A DNA stretch of 64,000 nt from Anaerolineales bacterium (GTDB lineage Bacteria > Chloroflexota > Anaerolineae > Aggregatilineales > UBA2796), in NCBI GenBank assembly GCA_015075625.1, contig JABTTZ010000001.1, positions 372,001-436,000 on the forward strand, read 5' to 3'. The position numbers were made by a program, and so were the translations under genes. The notes below the pieces were generated by a model. That model was not told the origin of the DNA, did no database searches, and saw only the letters and a list, made by a program, of their open reading frames with translations. Every line of letters begins with the position of its first letter. Position 1 is the stretch's first letter. This document shows positions 45,084 through 55,200 of this stretch, in pieces.

Positions 45084-45960
45084 GGCTGAGGAGAGGACAT
45101 GTTTGGAAGGAGGGTTGAAAAATAGGGAGTTCATCGTTCAAACTGGAAATCGACCAAGAAACCCAGTGAGGAACGTGACTGGATAGTTCAGTGTGTAGGG
45201 GAAAAGCCGCTCACGGTGTTGGTGGATGAGACGAAAGTCCATGACCGGATTGGGGTGATGATGGTCGGGTTGGGGTGGGAAGGGCGGTGTTTGCCGCTGG
45301 CGCAACCGCCAGACAGGCTATCCCGCCGAAGGACAAGTGGAGATGATACACGCCCTGCTGGAAAGCGTGAAAGCGGGCATTGGTGAGGGCTACAAGGTCT
45401 TAGTGTTAGCCGACAGAGGGATTGGTTGCTCGCCTGCCTTGTGTCGGGTGGTGGAGGACTTATGCCCGACAAGTCCAACCGGGTGAGGTATGGCAGCAGT
45501 CGGGGCAGATTTTCAAGCGGCGCGGACGGATTCCCGCGCCTGCACGGGCGCTGTGGGGCGTGGGCTACAACGAACCTTGGGCGCTGGTGACCAACGATGC
45601 CCGCCTGACCGGTCACGAGTACGCCCGACGCAACTGGCAGGAGCAGTGTTTTCGTGACCTGAAAAGTGGTGGTTGGCATTGGGGCGATAGTCGTCTGCGC
45701 TCCCCGCAGCATGTCGCCAACCGACTGGTTCTGTTGGTCATTGCCTACACGTGGGTGGTCGCCCTCGGCAGCAAGCCGTTGCTGCTGGCATCGCCCAACC
45801 GCTCGTTCGTCATCCCGACGGTCCGTTCCGGCGCCTCTGGAGCTTGTTTCGGGAAGGCTTGCGCTACTTCGTGCAAGTTGTTCAACGCCAAACCTTATGT
45901 CTAGGATTACCCTTTATCCCAGACATAAGGTTTACTTGAAAACATGTCCTCTCCTCAGCC
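45084..45960 (+). mobile_element. Dead IS4-like insertion sequence bounded by 21-bp inverted repeats
   Basis: Bases 45084-45104 (starting GGCTGAGGAGAGGACATG) and 45940-45960 (ending CATGTCCTCTCCTCAGCC) are perfect inverted copies of 21 bp. They enclose 877 bp holding a broken DDE transposase. No clear target duplication can be called from the flanks. Near the right end a perfect 13-bp stem (45890-45902 with 45921-45933) surrounds the transposase stop codon. Confidence 0.85.
45165..45904 (+). pseudogene. IS4-like transposase with frameshifts
   Basis: Pieces of one DDE transposase appear in successive frames. The first part has VLVDETKVHDRIGVMMVGLG (first Asp). A slip near 45305 leads to QTGYPAEGQVEMIHALLES and VLVLADRGIG (second Asp). 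A further slip near 45455 leads to ARQVQPGEVW, LTGHEYARRNWQEQCFRDLKS (third acidic residue region) and the C-terminal helices to the stop at 45902. The N-terminal DNA-binding part is missing or unreadable. At least two frameshifts make it inactive. Confidence 0.8.
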
Positions 45961-46151
45961 GTTTACGGGGAGTGAGGGGAGCTATAACGATTCGTGTGGT
46001 CGGGTACTCGCAGTGTCCCTTCCTCGGAGGAAGGTGCTAGAGCTAGAAAGGCGTTCCAATGTTCTTTAATGGTTAAGTCATAGTTGTTTCTATGGGGTAA
46101 ATGTGCTAAGGTCATACTGTATCATTCAAGCTCACCGAGGAGAACATCAAG

Positions 46152-47483
46152 GTGAAACGAATTTCCCTCTTGGGGCTGGTGGTGGCGCTCGTCGCCACAA
46201 TGATGTTTAGAGTCTCTGGCGCGGCGGCGCAAACGCAGCCGCCCTTGACACTTTGGACAAAATTCAACGATCAGAATCCGCAAAACACGCAAGACAAGTG
46301 GTTAAAAAGCACCCTCGCTGACTATAAAGCGAAAACAGGGAACGACGTAACCAACATTTTCCAACCCTACGACCAGATTAATGAGAAATTGAATGTTGCC
46401 GTCCTTGCGGGTGGCAGTGTGCCGGATGTTTCTTATGTGGATAGCCAACGTCTGGGCTTTTTTGCCCAAAACGGCACGCTCACAGACCTCACCGAGTGGG
46501 TGAAGGGATCAACCTGGTATGCCGATCTGAGCCCACAGGCAGTAGAGGCATGTACCACGCCCGATGGGAAAATCCTCTGCGTGCCAACCAGCGCGGCAAA
46601 TCACTTCATGTACTATTGGAAGGATTATTACCCGGATGGCGTTCCTGCCGATACGGAGTCCTTCTTGAAAATGGCTGCCGAAATGAAAGCCGCCGCTCCC
46701 GATAAATTTCCCTTCACCGGAAAATTGGCGGAAAAAGCTGCGGTGGAGCGCTTTTACTATGGGCTGATCCTCTCTCACGGCGAAGATATTGCCGATGAGG
46801 ACGGCTTGGCGGCATGGGCAAACGAGGGGACAGTCAAGGTCGTTGAGTTTGTCCGCGAAATGTACGAGAAGGGCTACATGGCGAAGGAATCCCTCGCCCC
46901 CGCCTTTGATAACGAAGAACCTTTCAAACGTGGGGATGCGGGGGCGTTCGTCTCTGGCTCGTACTCCTATGTCTATCTGACGCCGCTCACCGCGCCGGAT
47001 GGAACAACGTTTGAGGGGGACATCACGGGCGATTTTGACCCCAAAGCGCTCTCGGTGGGGGCGGCGGCAGAGGCGGGCAAACTGGGCTACGCGCCGCCCT
47101 TCACCGCACCGGGGGGCATCCCCGCCTCGCTGATCTTGGCGAGCGCGTGGGGAATCCCCGTTGGGGCGAAGAATGTTGAGGCGGCGAAGGCGTTCATTGA
47201 TTTCCAAATGACGACAGCGAACAATGTAGCCTTTGCTGCCTCTTATGGGGCGCTGCCTGTGCTGAATTCCTCCCTTGCCGCGCCGGAATTCCAAACAGAG
47301 TATTGGCAAGCAGTTGCCGACCTCCAAGCGGAATATGGCGTTGGTGCGCCAACCCTGCGCGACTATGACCGGGGGATGACGATCCTTGCCGATACAATTG
47401 TCAAGCTGATCACAAACCCCTCGCTGGACATTATGAGCGAGTTGGAAGCGGCAGAGGATGAATACAACGCCGAACTAGAGTAA
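46152..47483 (+). CDS. Sugar ABC transporter substrate-binding protein
   Basis: A 443-residue family 1 extracellular binding protein with an N-terminal signal peptide (to about 25, ending AAAQT), the open/close hinge pattern and LTLWTKFND near the start. It would capture a mono- or oligosaccharide and hand it to the two permeases that follow. No lipobox Cys is seen, although gram-positive-type and Chloroflexi binding proteins are often lipid-anchored. It starts with GTG behind GAGGAG. It is the first gene of a three-gene transporter unit; its ATPase is not in the window and is probably a shared MsmX/MalK-type protein. Confidence 0.9.
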   Translation: MKRISLLGLVVALVATMMFRVSGAAAQTQPPLTLWTKFNDQNPQNTQDKWLKSTLADYKAKTGNDVTNIFQPYDQINEKLNVAVLAGGSVPDVSYVDSQRLGFFAQNGTLTDLTEWVKGSTWYADLSPQAVEACTTPDGKILCVPTSAANHFMYYWKDYYPDGVPADTESFLKMAAEMKAAAPDKFPFTGKLAEKAAVERFYYGLILSHGEDIADEDGLAAWANEGTVKVVEFVREMYEKGYMAKESLAPAFDNEEPFKRGDAGAFVSGSYSYVYLTPLTAPDGTTFEGDITGDFDPKALSVGAAAEAGKLGYAPPFTAPGGIPASLILASAWGIPVGAKNVEAAKAFIDFQMTTANNVAFAASYGALPVLNSSLAAPEFQTEYWQAVADLQAEYGVGAPTLRDYDRGMTILADTIVKLITNPSLDIMSELEAAEDEYNAELE

Positions 47484-47651
47484 TACGAAGTTCCCCGCCC
47501 CCCACTATGGGGGACGGGTCGAACGGCAACTTCACAACCTAACCCTACAGCGGGCGCAGCGCGACACGTCACGGCAAACAAAAAGCCGCGGCGGTGCGTG
47601 TTCCGCCCGCTGATTGTTTCCTCGTCGGGGTTTGCCGAAGGGAAGGTCTCT

Positions 47652-48578
47652 ATGGCACAAGGAACACTTGCCCGCACATCCGTAGCGCTTATCCCCAAAC
47701 CCACCCGCCGCGACATGCGGCGCTACCGGTGGCTGCCTTTGGGCTTGCTTTTGCCCACCCTGATTATCTTGGTCGCGTTTCAGGTGATTCCAACGCTGTA
47801 CTCGCTCTATTTAAGCGTCACCGATGTGAAAGATGGTGTGTTTCAGGGCGTTTGGCTAGAGAATTTTGAACGGCTTTTCGCCAGCCGCCGCTTCGTAGAG
47901 AGCCTCCGCCTGACGGCAACCTACAGCGTTTTTTATGTGACGCTCACGGTTGTATTAGGGCTGTTTATCGCCCTTTTGCTGAACCGCAAAGTGAAATTCA
48001 CGGGCTGGTATCTCGTCATTATCTTCATCCCCTGGGTGATCTCTGATGTGGTTGCCGGCACCATGTGGCGCTGGTTGTTTCAACCCAGTTATGGGCTGAT
48101 CCAATATTGGATCGATCAGTACGTTCCCTTCATCGGCAGTTCGCTGTATACCTCTGGCAGCGGGGCGATGGCGATCATTGTTGCGGCGGGGGTATGGCGG
48201 GGGCTGGCGTTCGCCACGATTTTGGCGTTGGGGGCGTTGCAGACCGTCCCCCAAGAGATCATCGAGAGCGCCGCCCTTGATGGGGCAAACCGTTTTCAGC
48301 GCTTCTTCCGCGTCATTTTGCCCACCATTCGCTCTGTTATTCTCGTGATGGTCTTGCTCACCTCTATTCAGGCGGTCAATTCGTTGGGGCTGATTTTCTC
48401 CATTACCAAAGGGGGACCGGGCGGGGCAACAACCACCGCCAGCTATTTCCTCTACCAATTAGGGTGGGAGCAGGGGCGTTTTGGGCGGGGGGCGGCGGTC
48501 TCGGTGATCATGTTTGCGATTAACGCCATCCTGACGATTATCTACCTGAATGCTATCGGGCAGCGACGGGAAAAATAG
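47652..48578 (+). CDS. Sugar ABC transporter permease (MalF-type)
   Basis: About 308 residues with six spans. The coupling loop with the EAA-like motif is ESAALDGANRFQRFFRVILP near residue 215. It pairs with the next gene to form the channel. I chose ATG 47652, which follows GGGAAGG; the frame upstream is open to 47598 but carries no ribosome site. It starts 170 bases after the binding protein and ends 15 bases before its partner. Confidence 0.92.
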   Translation: MAQGTLARTSVALIPKPTRRDMRRYRWLPLGLLLPTLIILVAFQVIPTLYSLYLSVTDVKDGVFQGVWLENFERLFASRRFVESLRLTATYSVFYVTLTVVLGLFIALLLNRKVKFTGWYLVIIFIPWVISDVVAGTMWRWLFQPSYGLIQYWIDQYVPFIGSSLYTSGSGAMAIIVAAGVWRGLAFATILALGALQTVPQEIIESAALDGANRFQRFFRVILPTIRSVILVMVLLTSIQAVNSLGLIFSITKGGPGGATTTASYFLYQLGWEQGRFGRGAAVSVIMFAINAILTIIYLNAIGQRREK

Positions 48579-48592
48579 AAAGGTCTATACCG

Positions 48593-49441
48593 ATGGTCGT
48601 CTCACGCTTCACAAAACGCTTTGATACGCTGACAACACATCTGATCTTGGGGCTGTTTGCGCTCTTTGCCCTGTTCCCCATTATCTATACCTTGATGACC
48701 TCGTTCAAGAATGGCTCAACAGAAAACGGCGTTCTCACCCGCCCACCAACCTTGTTCCCGCAGCAGGTTTCGTTGGAGGGTTATCAGACCGTCTTTAACA
48801 GCGATATGGTGAAGCATTTCATCCCCAACTCACTGATCAATTCGGTGGTATCGTCGGTGATGGTGGTGGTGGTGGCGTCGTTGGCAGGCTATACCTTTAG
48901 TCGCTACCGCTTTCGGGGCAGCCGTGTGTTGGAATTCATGATCCTCGGTTTGATGATGATCCCCGGTCTCACCAACCTGATTCCGCTTTACAAAATGGCG
49001 AGTGATGCTGGCATGTTGGATCGTCATGAATTCATCATCGCTGTGTACACGGCGGGCGGGCTGCCTTTTGCCATTTGGATCATCCGCTCATTTTTCGAGA
49101 CGATCCCCTTAGAATTAGAGGAAGCGGCGCTCATCGACGGGTGCAGCCCTTTGGGGGCGTTGATTCGCGTCGTTGTGCCGCTGGCAATGCCGGGCTTGAT
49201 GGCAGCTTTCTTACTGATGTTTGTCGATACGTGGAACGAATTCCTCGCCGCGCTGGCGCTGCTCTCCGGCACGGCGAGGACAGTTACCGTCGGTTTGTAT
49301 GATTTTCAATCGTCTTATGAGATTGCCTATCACGTTTGGACGGCTGCCTGTGTCTTGATCATGGCGCCGGTCATGCTGCTATTTTTGGCGCTGCGGCGGC
49401 ATTTTTTCGAGGCAATGCTGCAAGGGGCGGTTAAGGGGTAG
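48593..49441 (+). CDS. Sugar ABC transporter permease (MalG-type)
   Basis: A 282-residue partner permease with six spans and the EAA motif EEAALIDGCSPLGALIRVVVP near residue 180. The start has AAAGG nine bases upstream. Together with the previous two genes it completes the membrane and binding parts of the importer. Confidence 0.92.
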   Translation: MVVSRFTKRFDTLTTHLILGLFALFALFPIIYTLMTSFKNGSTENGVLTRPPTLFPQQVSLEGYQTVFNSDMVKHFIPNSLINSVVSSVMVVVVASLAGYTFSRYRFRGSRVLEFMILGLMMIPGLTNLIPLYKMASDAGMLDRHEFIIAVYTAGGLPFAIWIIRSFFETIPLELEEAALIDGCSPLGALIRVVVPLAMPGLMAAFLLMFVDTWNEFLAALALLSGTARTVTVGLYDFQSSYEIAYHVWTAACVLIMAPVMLLFLALRRHFFEAMLQGAVKG

Positions 49442-49469
49442 AGGAACGGACTACCTTCGTTGTCCACCA

Positions 49470-49530
49470 TAAGGGGAGTTCGATAAACCCCTTCCCTTCT
49501 CCCATTGGCAGGGGAAAGGAGGGTCGGGGC
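49470..49530. repeat. Partial copy of the intergenic G/C-run repeat
   Basis: AAACCCCTTCCC and GGGGAAAGGAGGG form a shorter, less exact version of the hairpin found at 35620 and 44968. It fills the gap between the MalG-type gene and the HPrK-like gene. Confidence 0.5.
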
Positions 49531-49599
49531 TTTGAAGTAAAACTGCAACATGCCTTAGACTCTCATCGTTCGATATTTCTTCAGAAGGGAGATACGTCA

Positions 49600-50604
49600 A
49601 TGCCTGTCCTTTCCCTTGCCCAACGTCGTATCCAACTTGTGGAGGGCGTTTTTCAACTCCACTCAAATGCGCCTGAACTCATCCATGCTGAGGAATATTT
49701 TGGGGCGAAGGATGTCCAATCGCTGCTGACGAATTACTACACCGTTGTTGACCTGCCCCTAGAGGATACACACCCGCCTAGTGCCGAGGTATTCATCCTT
49801 GATGTGCGCCAGATGCCCCTGACCATCCGCAGCGATGCGCGGATGCTGTGGGTGGCGGGCGATCTGACCGCCCTAGAACGGGATGTCTATGATCGGCGCT
49901 ATTCAGTGTTTGGGAACATGGGGTTATTTTTCCGTTACTCGCTTGCCGTGCTACAGCGCGAACACGGCATAGTCAGTATGCACGCATCCTCGTTTTATCA
50001 CCCGGGCAAACATGAACTACTGATCATCGGCGGCGGCACAGGAGCGGGAAAGTCCGTCTATCTTTTTGAGGCGTTGAAAGAAGGCTACGAGGTTTTTACT
50101 GCCGAAATGACCTTCTTCAAGATTGATGAGGGTGGGATCACTTTTTATAAGGGTGCGCTTCATGATAATGTCTGGACGGGGAGCATCGCCGGCGAATATG
50201 CTGAAATTATCCGCGAAAAACTAGGGGTGACGGCGTTGGAGACACGCCAGAACTTCCTTGCCAAAGCCGTTGTAGACCTGACGCCCGTCGCCACGAAAGA
50301 CGATGTACTGCGCAACCCAACCACATTGATGCTGCTCTCTCGCCTTGAGCAAGACCGCCAGACGTGTCAGGTGACGCCCTTCAAGGATAAGGCGACGGCG
50401 GCGGCGAAGGTCTTTGAGACCGCCAGCGAAAAATTACAACCCGGATTCATCCTCTATGAGAAAACGCCTGCCCCAACAGTGGACGATGCGGCACTGGCGG
50501 CGGAACGATTCCGGTTGTGTCGGGCGTTTGTAGAGGGGCGTTGGATGCGTGATGTGCGGAAGGTGGTGGCGGGTCCGACCACATGCATGGAGGCGATCCG
50601 CTGA
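49600..50604 (+). CDS. HPr-kinase/PEPCK-like P-loop protein
   Basis: The 334-residue protein has the P-loop GGGTGAGKS (144-152) set in HASSFYH...IIGGGTGAG, the arrangement of HPr kinase/phosphorylase and related PEPCK-like domains. The usual HPrK K-acceptor loop and signature further on are not obvious. It follows the sugar ABC genes after 160 bases, with a good GAAGGGAG ribosome site. It may phosphorylate a protein or a small molecule linked to the imported sugar. Function is inferred only from the fold and position. Confidence 0.7.
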   Translation: MPVLSLAQRRIQLVEGVFQLHSNAPELIHAEEYFGAKDVQSLLTNYYTVVDLPLEDTHPPSAEVFILDVRQMPLTIRSDARMLWVAGDLTALERDVYDRRYSVFGNMGLFFRYSLAVLQREHGIVSMHASSFYHPGKHELLIIGGGTGAGKSVYLFEALKEGYEVFTAEMTFFKIDEGGITFYKGALHDNVWTGSIAGEYAEIIREKLGVTALETRQNFLAKAVVDLTPVATKDDVLRNPTTLMLLSRLEQDRQTCQVTPFKDKATAAAKVFETASEKLQPGFILYEKTPAPTVDDAALAAERFRLCRAFVEGRWMRDVRKVVAGPTTCMEAIR

Positions 50605-50837
50605 GGTTTAGGCGTTGGTGACTCAGAATGGCGCACCTTACCCAGTAATTCACCACAGTAATTTCTAAAGAACCCCTATCCCCGTAGATAAGGAAAGGGG
50701 GAGAGAGTCCCTCTCTTTGTTTACGCGGTGGGGATTAGGGTTTGCGAGCGGCTACTCTTAGCCTGCGGCTTTAGCGGCGGGCGCTCACGGGCGGTGGTGA
50801 GCGCAAGGTATGGTGCCCCGCCAAAATTAATTTCACA
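50605..50837. repeat. Gap with a partial G/C-run repeat, no gene
   Basis: TCTAAAGAACCCCTATCCCCG and GGAAAGGGGG (about 50664-50702) are another partial copy of the intergenic repeat; the remainder of this 230-base gap shows no gene or clear terminator. Confidence 0.5.
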
Positions 50838-52079
50838 TTAGGGGGAAGACTCTCCCCCTGTTGCCGCAACACCCATCTGCTGATAGAAGGCAACCATCTG
50901 GGGGACAAGGGCAGACCAATCGTAGCGCTCACAAACAAGTTTTTGGGCGGCTACGCCCATCGCTCGGCGGCGTTCAGGGTCACGCAGCAGCATTGTCACG
51001 GCAGAGGCAAACCCCCCGGCATCATCAGCAAGGATCATCTCCCGCCCGCTGGTGACATCCAAGCCCATCGCGCCGATGCGCGTAGAGACAATGGCACAGC
51101 CCGCCGCCATTGCTTGCAGCAGCTTCAAGCGCGTGCCACTGCCCATCCGTAAGGGAGCGACATACACAGCGGCACTGTGTAAAAAGGGCGCCACATCTTG
51201 AACAAAGCCCGTGATCTCCACATCGCCCCGCCCGCGAATACCTGCCAAGCGTGGGTGTGGACGGTTGCCAACGATGAACAGGCGTGCGTCGGGGACGGCA
51301 GACCGAATCTCGCTGAGGACAGACTCGGCAAACCAGACCATCGCATCTACGTTGGGGCGATAATCCATCGTTCCCGTAAAGAGCAGGGGCGCGTTTCCCA
51401 ACGCCAATTGCTTTGTTGGGGCGGGGAGGTATTCCGCCGTATAGATCCCATTGGGGACAACGGCAAGGCGCGTGGTGGGGGCAAGTTTTTGCAGCAAACT
51501 GGCATCAAGGTCGGAAACAGCAACCACCGCATCTGCCATTTGGCACACAGAGCGTTCCACGCGCTCCAACCGCCGCCATTGGATGAGCGAATAAAGCGCC
51601 GCATGAAGGCGAGTCAGGTTACGGCGATCCACCTGATAGATCAACCGTTGAAGGTCATATTCAGCGTTCAGGGCATCGTAAACAACTTTTTTTACATGCT
51701 GTTTGAGGATGGGCAGGTAAGGGGACATCTCCAACCCTTCGATCATCGCCAAATCATAAGCGCGTGCCGTCACTAGCGCGGTCAGGGCGCGGGCGAATTC
51801 GGGTGACGCGAAGCGCTGCACCATATCGGCATGGTTGGTGAACAACGCATCCCGCAGACGGTCTCGCCCGGAACGGGGCGGCAAGGGGACGGTGACAATT
51901 TTTTCGCAGAGATCGCTCAGCGGCGTTGGATCGCTTTCCCCGCCACCCGCCGCGACAAAGGTGATCAGGTCAATGGTGTAGCCGGCTGCCCGCAAGCCGC
52001 TAATCAAGCCATAGGCACGGAGCGCCCCGCCGGCATGGGGAGGGTATGGCATTTGCGAAGTTAGAAAGAGTAGGTGCAT
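50838..52079 (-). CDS. Glycosyltransferase, GT4/GT1-type
   Basis: About 413 residues with the GT-B fold: N-terminal MHLLFLTSQMPYPPHAGGALRAYGLI (sugar-acceptor side) and the C-terminal nucleotide-sugar domain with FTGTMDYRPNVDAM and the E-x7-E-type region in VAPLRMGSGTRLKLLQAMAAG. It would transfer a sugar from a nucleotide donor to a lipid, polysaccharide or small molecule. No signal or membrane anchor is present. ATG 52079 has AGGA upstream. It stands alone downstream of dnaE. Confidence 0.87.
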   Translation of the reverse strand: MHLLFLTSQMPYPPHAGGALRAYGLISGLRAAGYTIDLITFVAAGGGESDPTPLSDLCEKIVTVPLPPRSGRDRLRDALFTNHADMVQRFASPEFARALTALVTARAYDLAMIEGLEMSPYLPILKQHVKKVVYDALNAEYDLQRLIYQVDRRNLTRLHAALYSLIQWRRLERVERSVCQMADAVVAVSDLDASLLQKLAPTTRLAVVPNGIYTAEYLPAPTKQLALGNAPLLFTGTMDYRPNVDAMVWFAESVLSEIRSAVPDARLFIVGNRPHPRLAGIRGRGDVEITGFVQDVAPFLHSAAVYVAPLRMGSGTRLKLLQAMAAGCAIVSTRIGAMGLDVTSGREMILADDAGGFASAVTMLLRDPERRRAMGVAAQKLVCERYDWSALVPQMVAFYQQMGVAATGGESSP

Positions 52080-52206
52080 GTGTCCTGTCGAAATCACTGA
52101 TGGAAATGCCCGCTAGAGTCTAGCCGAAAATAACGGGCTGTACAGTATTGAATGTTTACAACACTAATCTTGGCGTGCGGGTCGTCCCTCTCAAGGGAAT
52201 CACAGC

Positions 52207-55200
52207 TTAATCGTTGGGTGGGAGGGTGGCAACATCCAGATCGGTAATCTCTTGCTTGGTGCGTTCCTCGGTGAGGAAATTCTCCATCTCGCGGCTGTAA
52301 TGGGTACTGGCGTCGGGATATTCAACCCACACGATGCGACCATCGGGCATGATCATCCGAAAGCGGTAGCGATCCCGTCCCGGATATTCGTCCAATTTCA
52401 TTCGCAAGCGGGTGATTTTGCGTTGATCGCGTTCGGGGTTCTCGGTACGGCGGATGGTGAGGGTGATTAAGACGGGCGGGTTCTTTGGTACAGGGGCGGA
52501 ACTCCCTAGCAGTTCAGCGATGTCTAATACTGGAAAGGAAGGCGGTGCCGTCTCCACCCTACCGTGTACGGGCGTTGAGGGGCGTGGAGAGGGGGTGGGC
52601 GTGGCGGCGCGGTTGAATAATTCATTGGGCAAGCCATCCTCACCAAGATCGCTGTCATCAACAAAGCGAGGGACAGGGGTGGCGTGCTGCGGCTCGTCCA
52701 AGTCATGATTGGTGGGGGCTTCGTGGCGCTTTCGGGAAGGATTTGTTGGCGCTGTGTAGGGATCATCCCCAGCGGGACGAACGGTTTCAAATTGATCGCT
52801 GATCGACTCAACGATAATCTGGGGATCACCCCGTGAGAGATCATACTTCCCACGAACAACCGCCAACCCCTCATCTTGTACTAACTTCTTCGTCAGCCCT
52901 TCAATCTGCCGCCACTTTTTGGGGAAGGCAACACAAGAGATCGCCCCGGTGAGGTCTTCAAGAGTGAAAATGCCCATGTTGTCGTCGCTGCGCGTCAGGC
53001 GCACATTCAGCCCACTGACCAAGCCAACGAGGGTCACGTTCTCGGTATTGATCTCGCTGTGGGGCGAGAGGGACGGATCATTCGAGTCGGTGTCTTCATC
53101 ACGGCGAAGCGCCCCAATTTCGGAATAATTGGCGAGATCGCGCACCTTCTCAATAACTGCCGTTAGGGGGTGCGAGGAGATAGGCAAGCCGAGGAGTTCT
53201 TTCTCCCATTTTAGGCGCTGGCGGCTGTCGCTGCGGTCATTGTCTTTGAGTTTAGGCAGTTCAAAGGTCTCTGTTTCTTCGTCGCCAAACATGCCCAACT
53301 GTCCGGCAGCACGTGCCTCGTGGTAATCAAGGCTGTACTTCATGAGTCGCTCAATCACGGCAAGCAAAGCATCACGATCCCCAAAACTATCCATCGCGCC
53401 GACTTTGATCAAGACTTCGAGGGTTTTTCGTCCGACATGGCGCAGATCGACGCGACGGCAAAAATCCCCAATATCGCGGAAGGGTTGGTCGCCGCGCCCC
53501 TCTAAGAGAATCTCAATCGCCCGCTCACCAGCGTTTTTTATCGCGCTCAGCGCGTAGCGTATGCCGCGTTTTTTTCCGTACAAGGGATCGTTCGTTTCCA
53601 CGATGGTGAAATCAAGGTCGCTGCTGTTAATGTCTGGGGGGAGGACGGGAATCCCCTTTTTGCGGCAGTCGTTGGTGAAAACGGCGACATCAGCAATGTT
53701 ATCGCGCTGGACGCTGAGCAGCGCCGTGTAATATTCCTCTGGATAATGCGCCTTCAGGTAGGCTGTTTGGCAGGTCAGAACAGCATAGTCGGCAGAATGG
53801 GACTTATTAAAACCATAGGCAGCAAAGTATTCGATCATCTCGAAGATTTTCTTGCTGACCTCCACCGAGACGCCGTTTTCAGGACCCTTCTCCATGAAGA
53901 TCGCTTTATGTTCTTGGAGGTCTTTCGGTTTCTTCTTAGAAACCGCCCGCCGCATCAGATCGGCGTCTCCGAGGGTGTACCCGAACAAATCAGCGGCAAT
54001 CTGCTGAATCTGTTCTTGGTACACGCAGATGGCATAGGTTTCACTGAGGATCGGCTCTAGTTTGGGATGGAGGTATTCAAACTGCTCCTCCCCGTGCATC
54101 CGCTTCACATAGCTATCGATGAACTGCATCGGACCCGGACGGAACAAGGCAATGGCAGCGACCACATGCTCAAAGGTGCGCGGTTTCATGCTCATCACCG
54201 TGCGCTTCATCCCGCCGCCTTCCAATTGAAAGACGCCCGTCGTATCTCCGCGCCCAATGAGATCAAAGAGCGCTTCCACCCGTTTCGTTTCAAGGGGGTC
54301 GCCCGGAACAGGGCGGTAAGGGATGTTGTCCATCGTGTATTGGATGCCGTGATAGCGCTCGATGAGTTCGCACGCCTTGCGCATAATCGTCAGCGTCGAA
54401 AGACCGAGGAAGTCCACCTTCAGCAAGCCAATCGACTCGCAAGTTTCCATGGGGAATTGCGTCACTTGGGAAAGTTTCGTATCGCCAATGGGACGGTAGA
54501 GCGGCAGGTATTCGGTGAGCGACTTATCAGAGATGATCACGCCAGCGGCATGTGTGCCAGCGTTTCGCGCCACCCCTTCAACGGTGATTGCTGTATCAAA
54601 GACGGGGCGCATTCGCTTGTCATTCTCGTAGATTTCGCGCAGGGCGGGGACGGCTTTTTCTTTGTCCTCGCTAAACAAACATTCGGAGAGCGTCACTGGA
54701 CGGGAGGGAATTTGCGGCACAAGCGCCGTGACGGGGTTGACAAGGCTCGGTTCAATATCCAACGTCCGTGCCACGTCTTTGATCGCCGCCCGTGCTTTCA
54801 TCGTTCCAAAGGTGATGATCGCCGCCACCTTCTCCGCCCCATACTTGTTCATGGCATATTCGATCATCTCCATACGGCGATCATCGGGGAAATCCATGTC
54901 AATATCGGGCATACTCAAACGTCCCGGATTCAAGAATCGCTCGAAGATCAGCCCATTTTGGATCGGATCAATGTTCGTGATGCCCAAACAATAGGCGATC
55001 AGTGACCCCGCTGCTGAGCCGCGCACGTTCCACCAAATATCGGCAAAGCGGGCAAACTGGCACAAATCCCACACAATGAGGAAGTAGGTATCAAAGCCCA
55101 TCGTGTGGATCACCCTCAGTTCATAATCCAACCGCGTTTGCAGGCTCTCGGTAATCTCGTTAAAGCGCCAACGCAAGCCGCTTTCGGCAAGGTGACGGAG

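Noticed and set aside
46509-47327. A 272-residue minus-strand frame in the sugar-binding protein gene
   Set aside because: It is antisense to a certain gene, and the composition (Arg/Gly-rich) fits a shadow.
54067-55005. A 312-residue plus-strand frame inside dnaE
   Set aside because: It is a shadow of dnaE: no ribosome site, no domain, and DnaE motifs are intact on the other strand.
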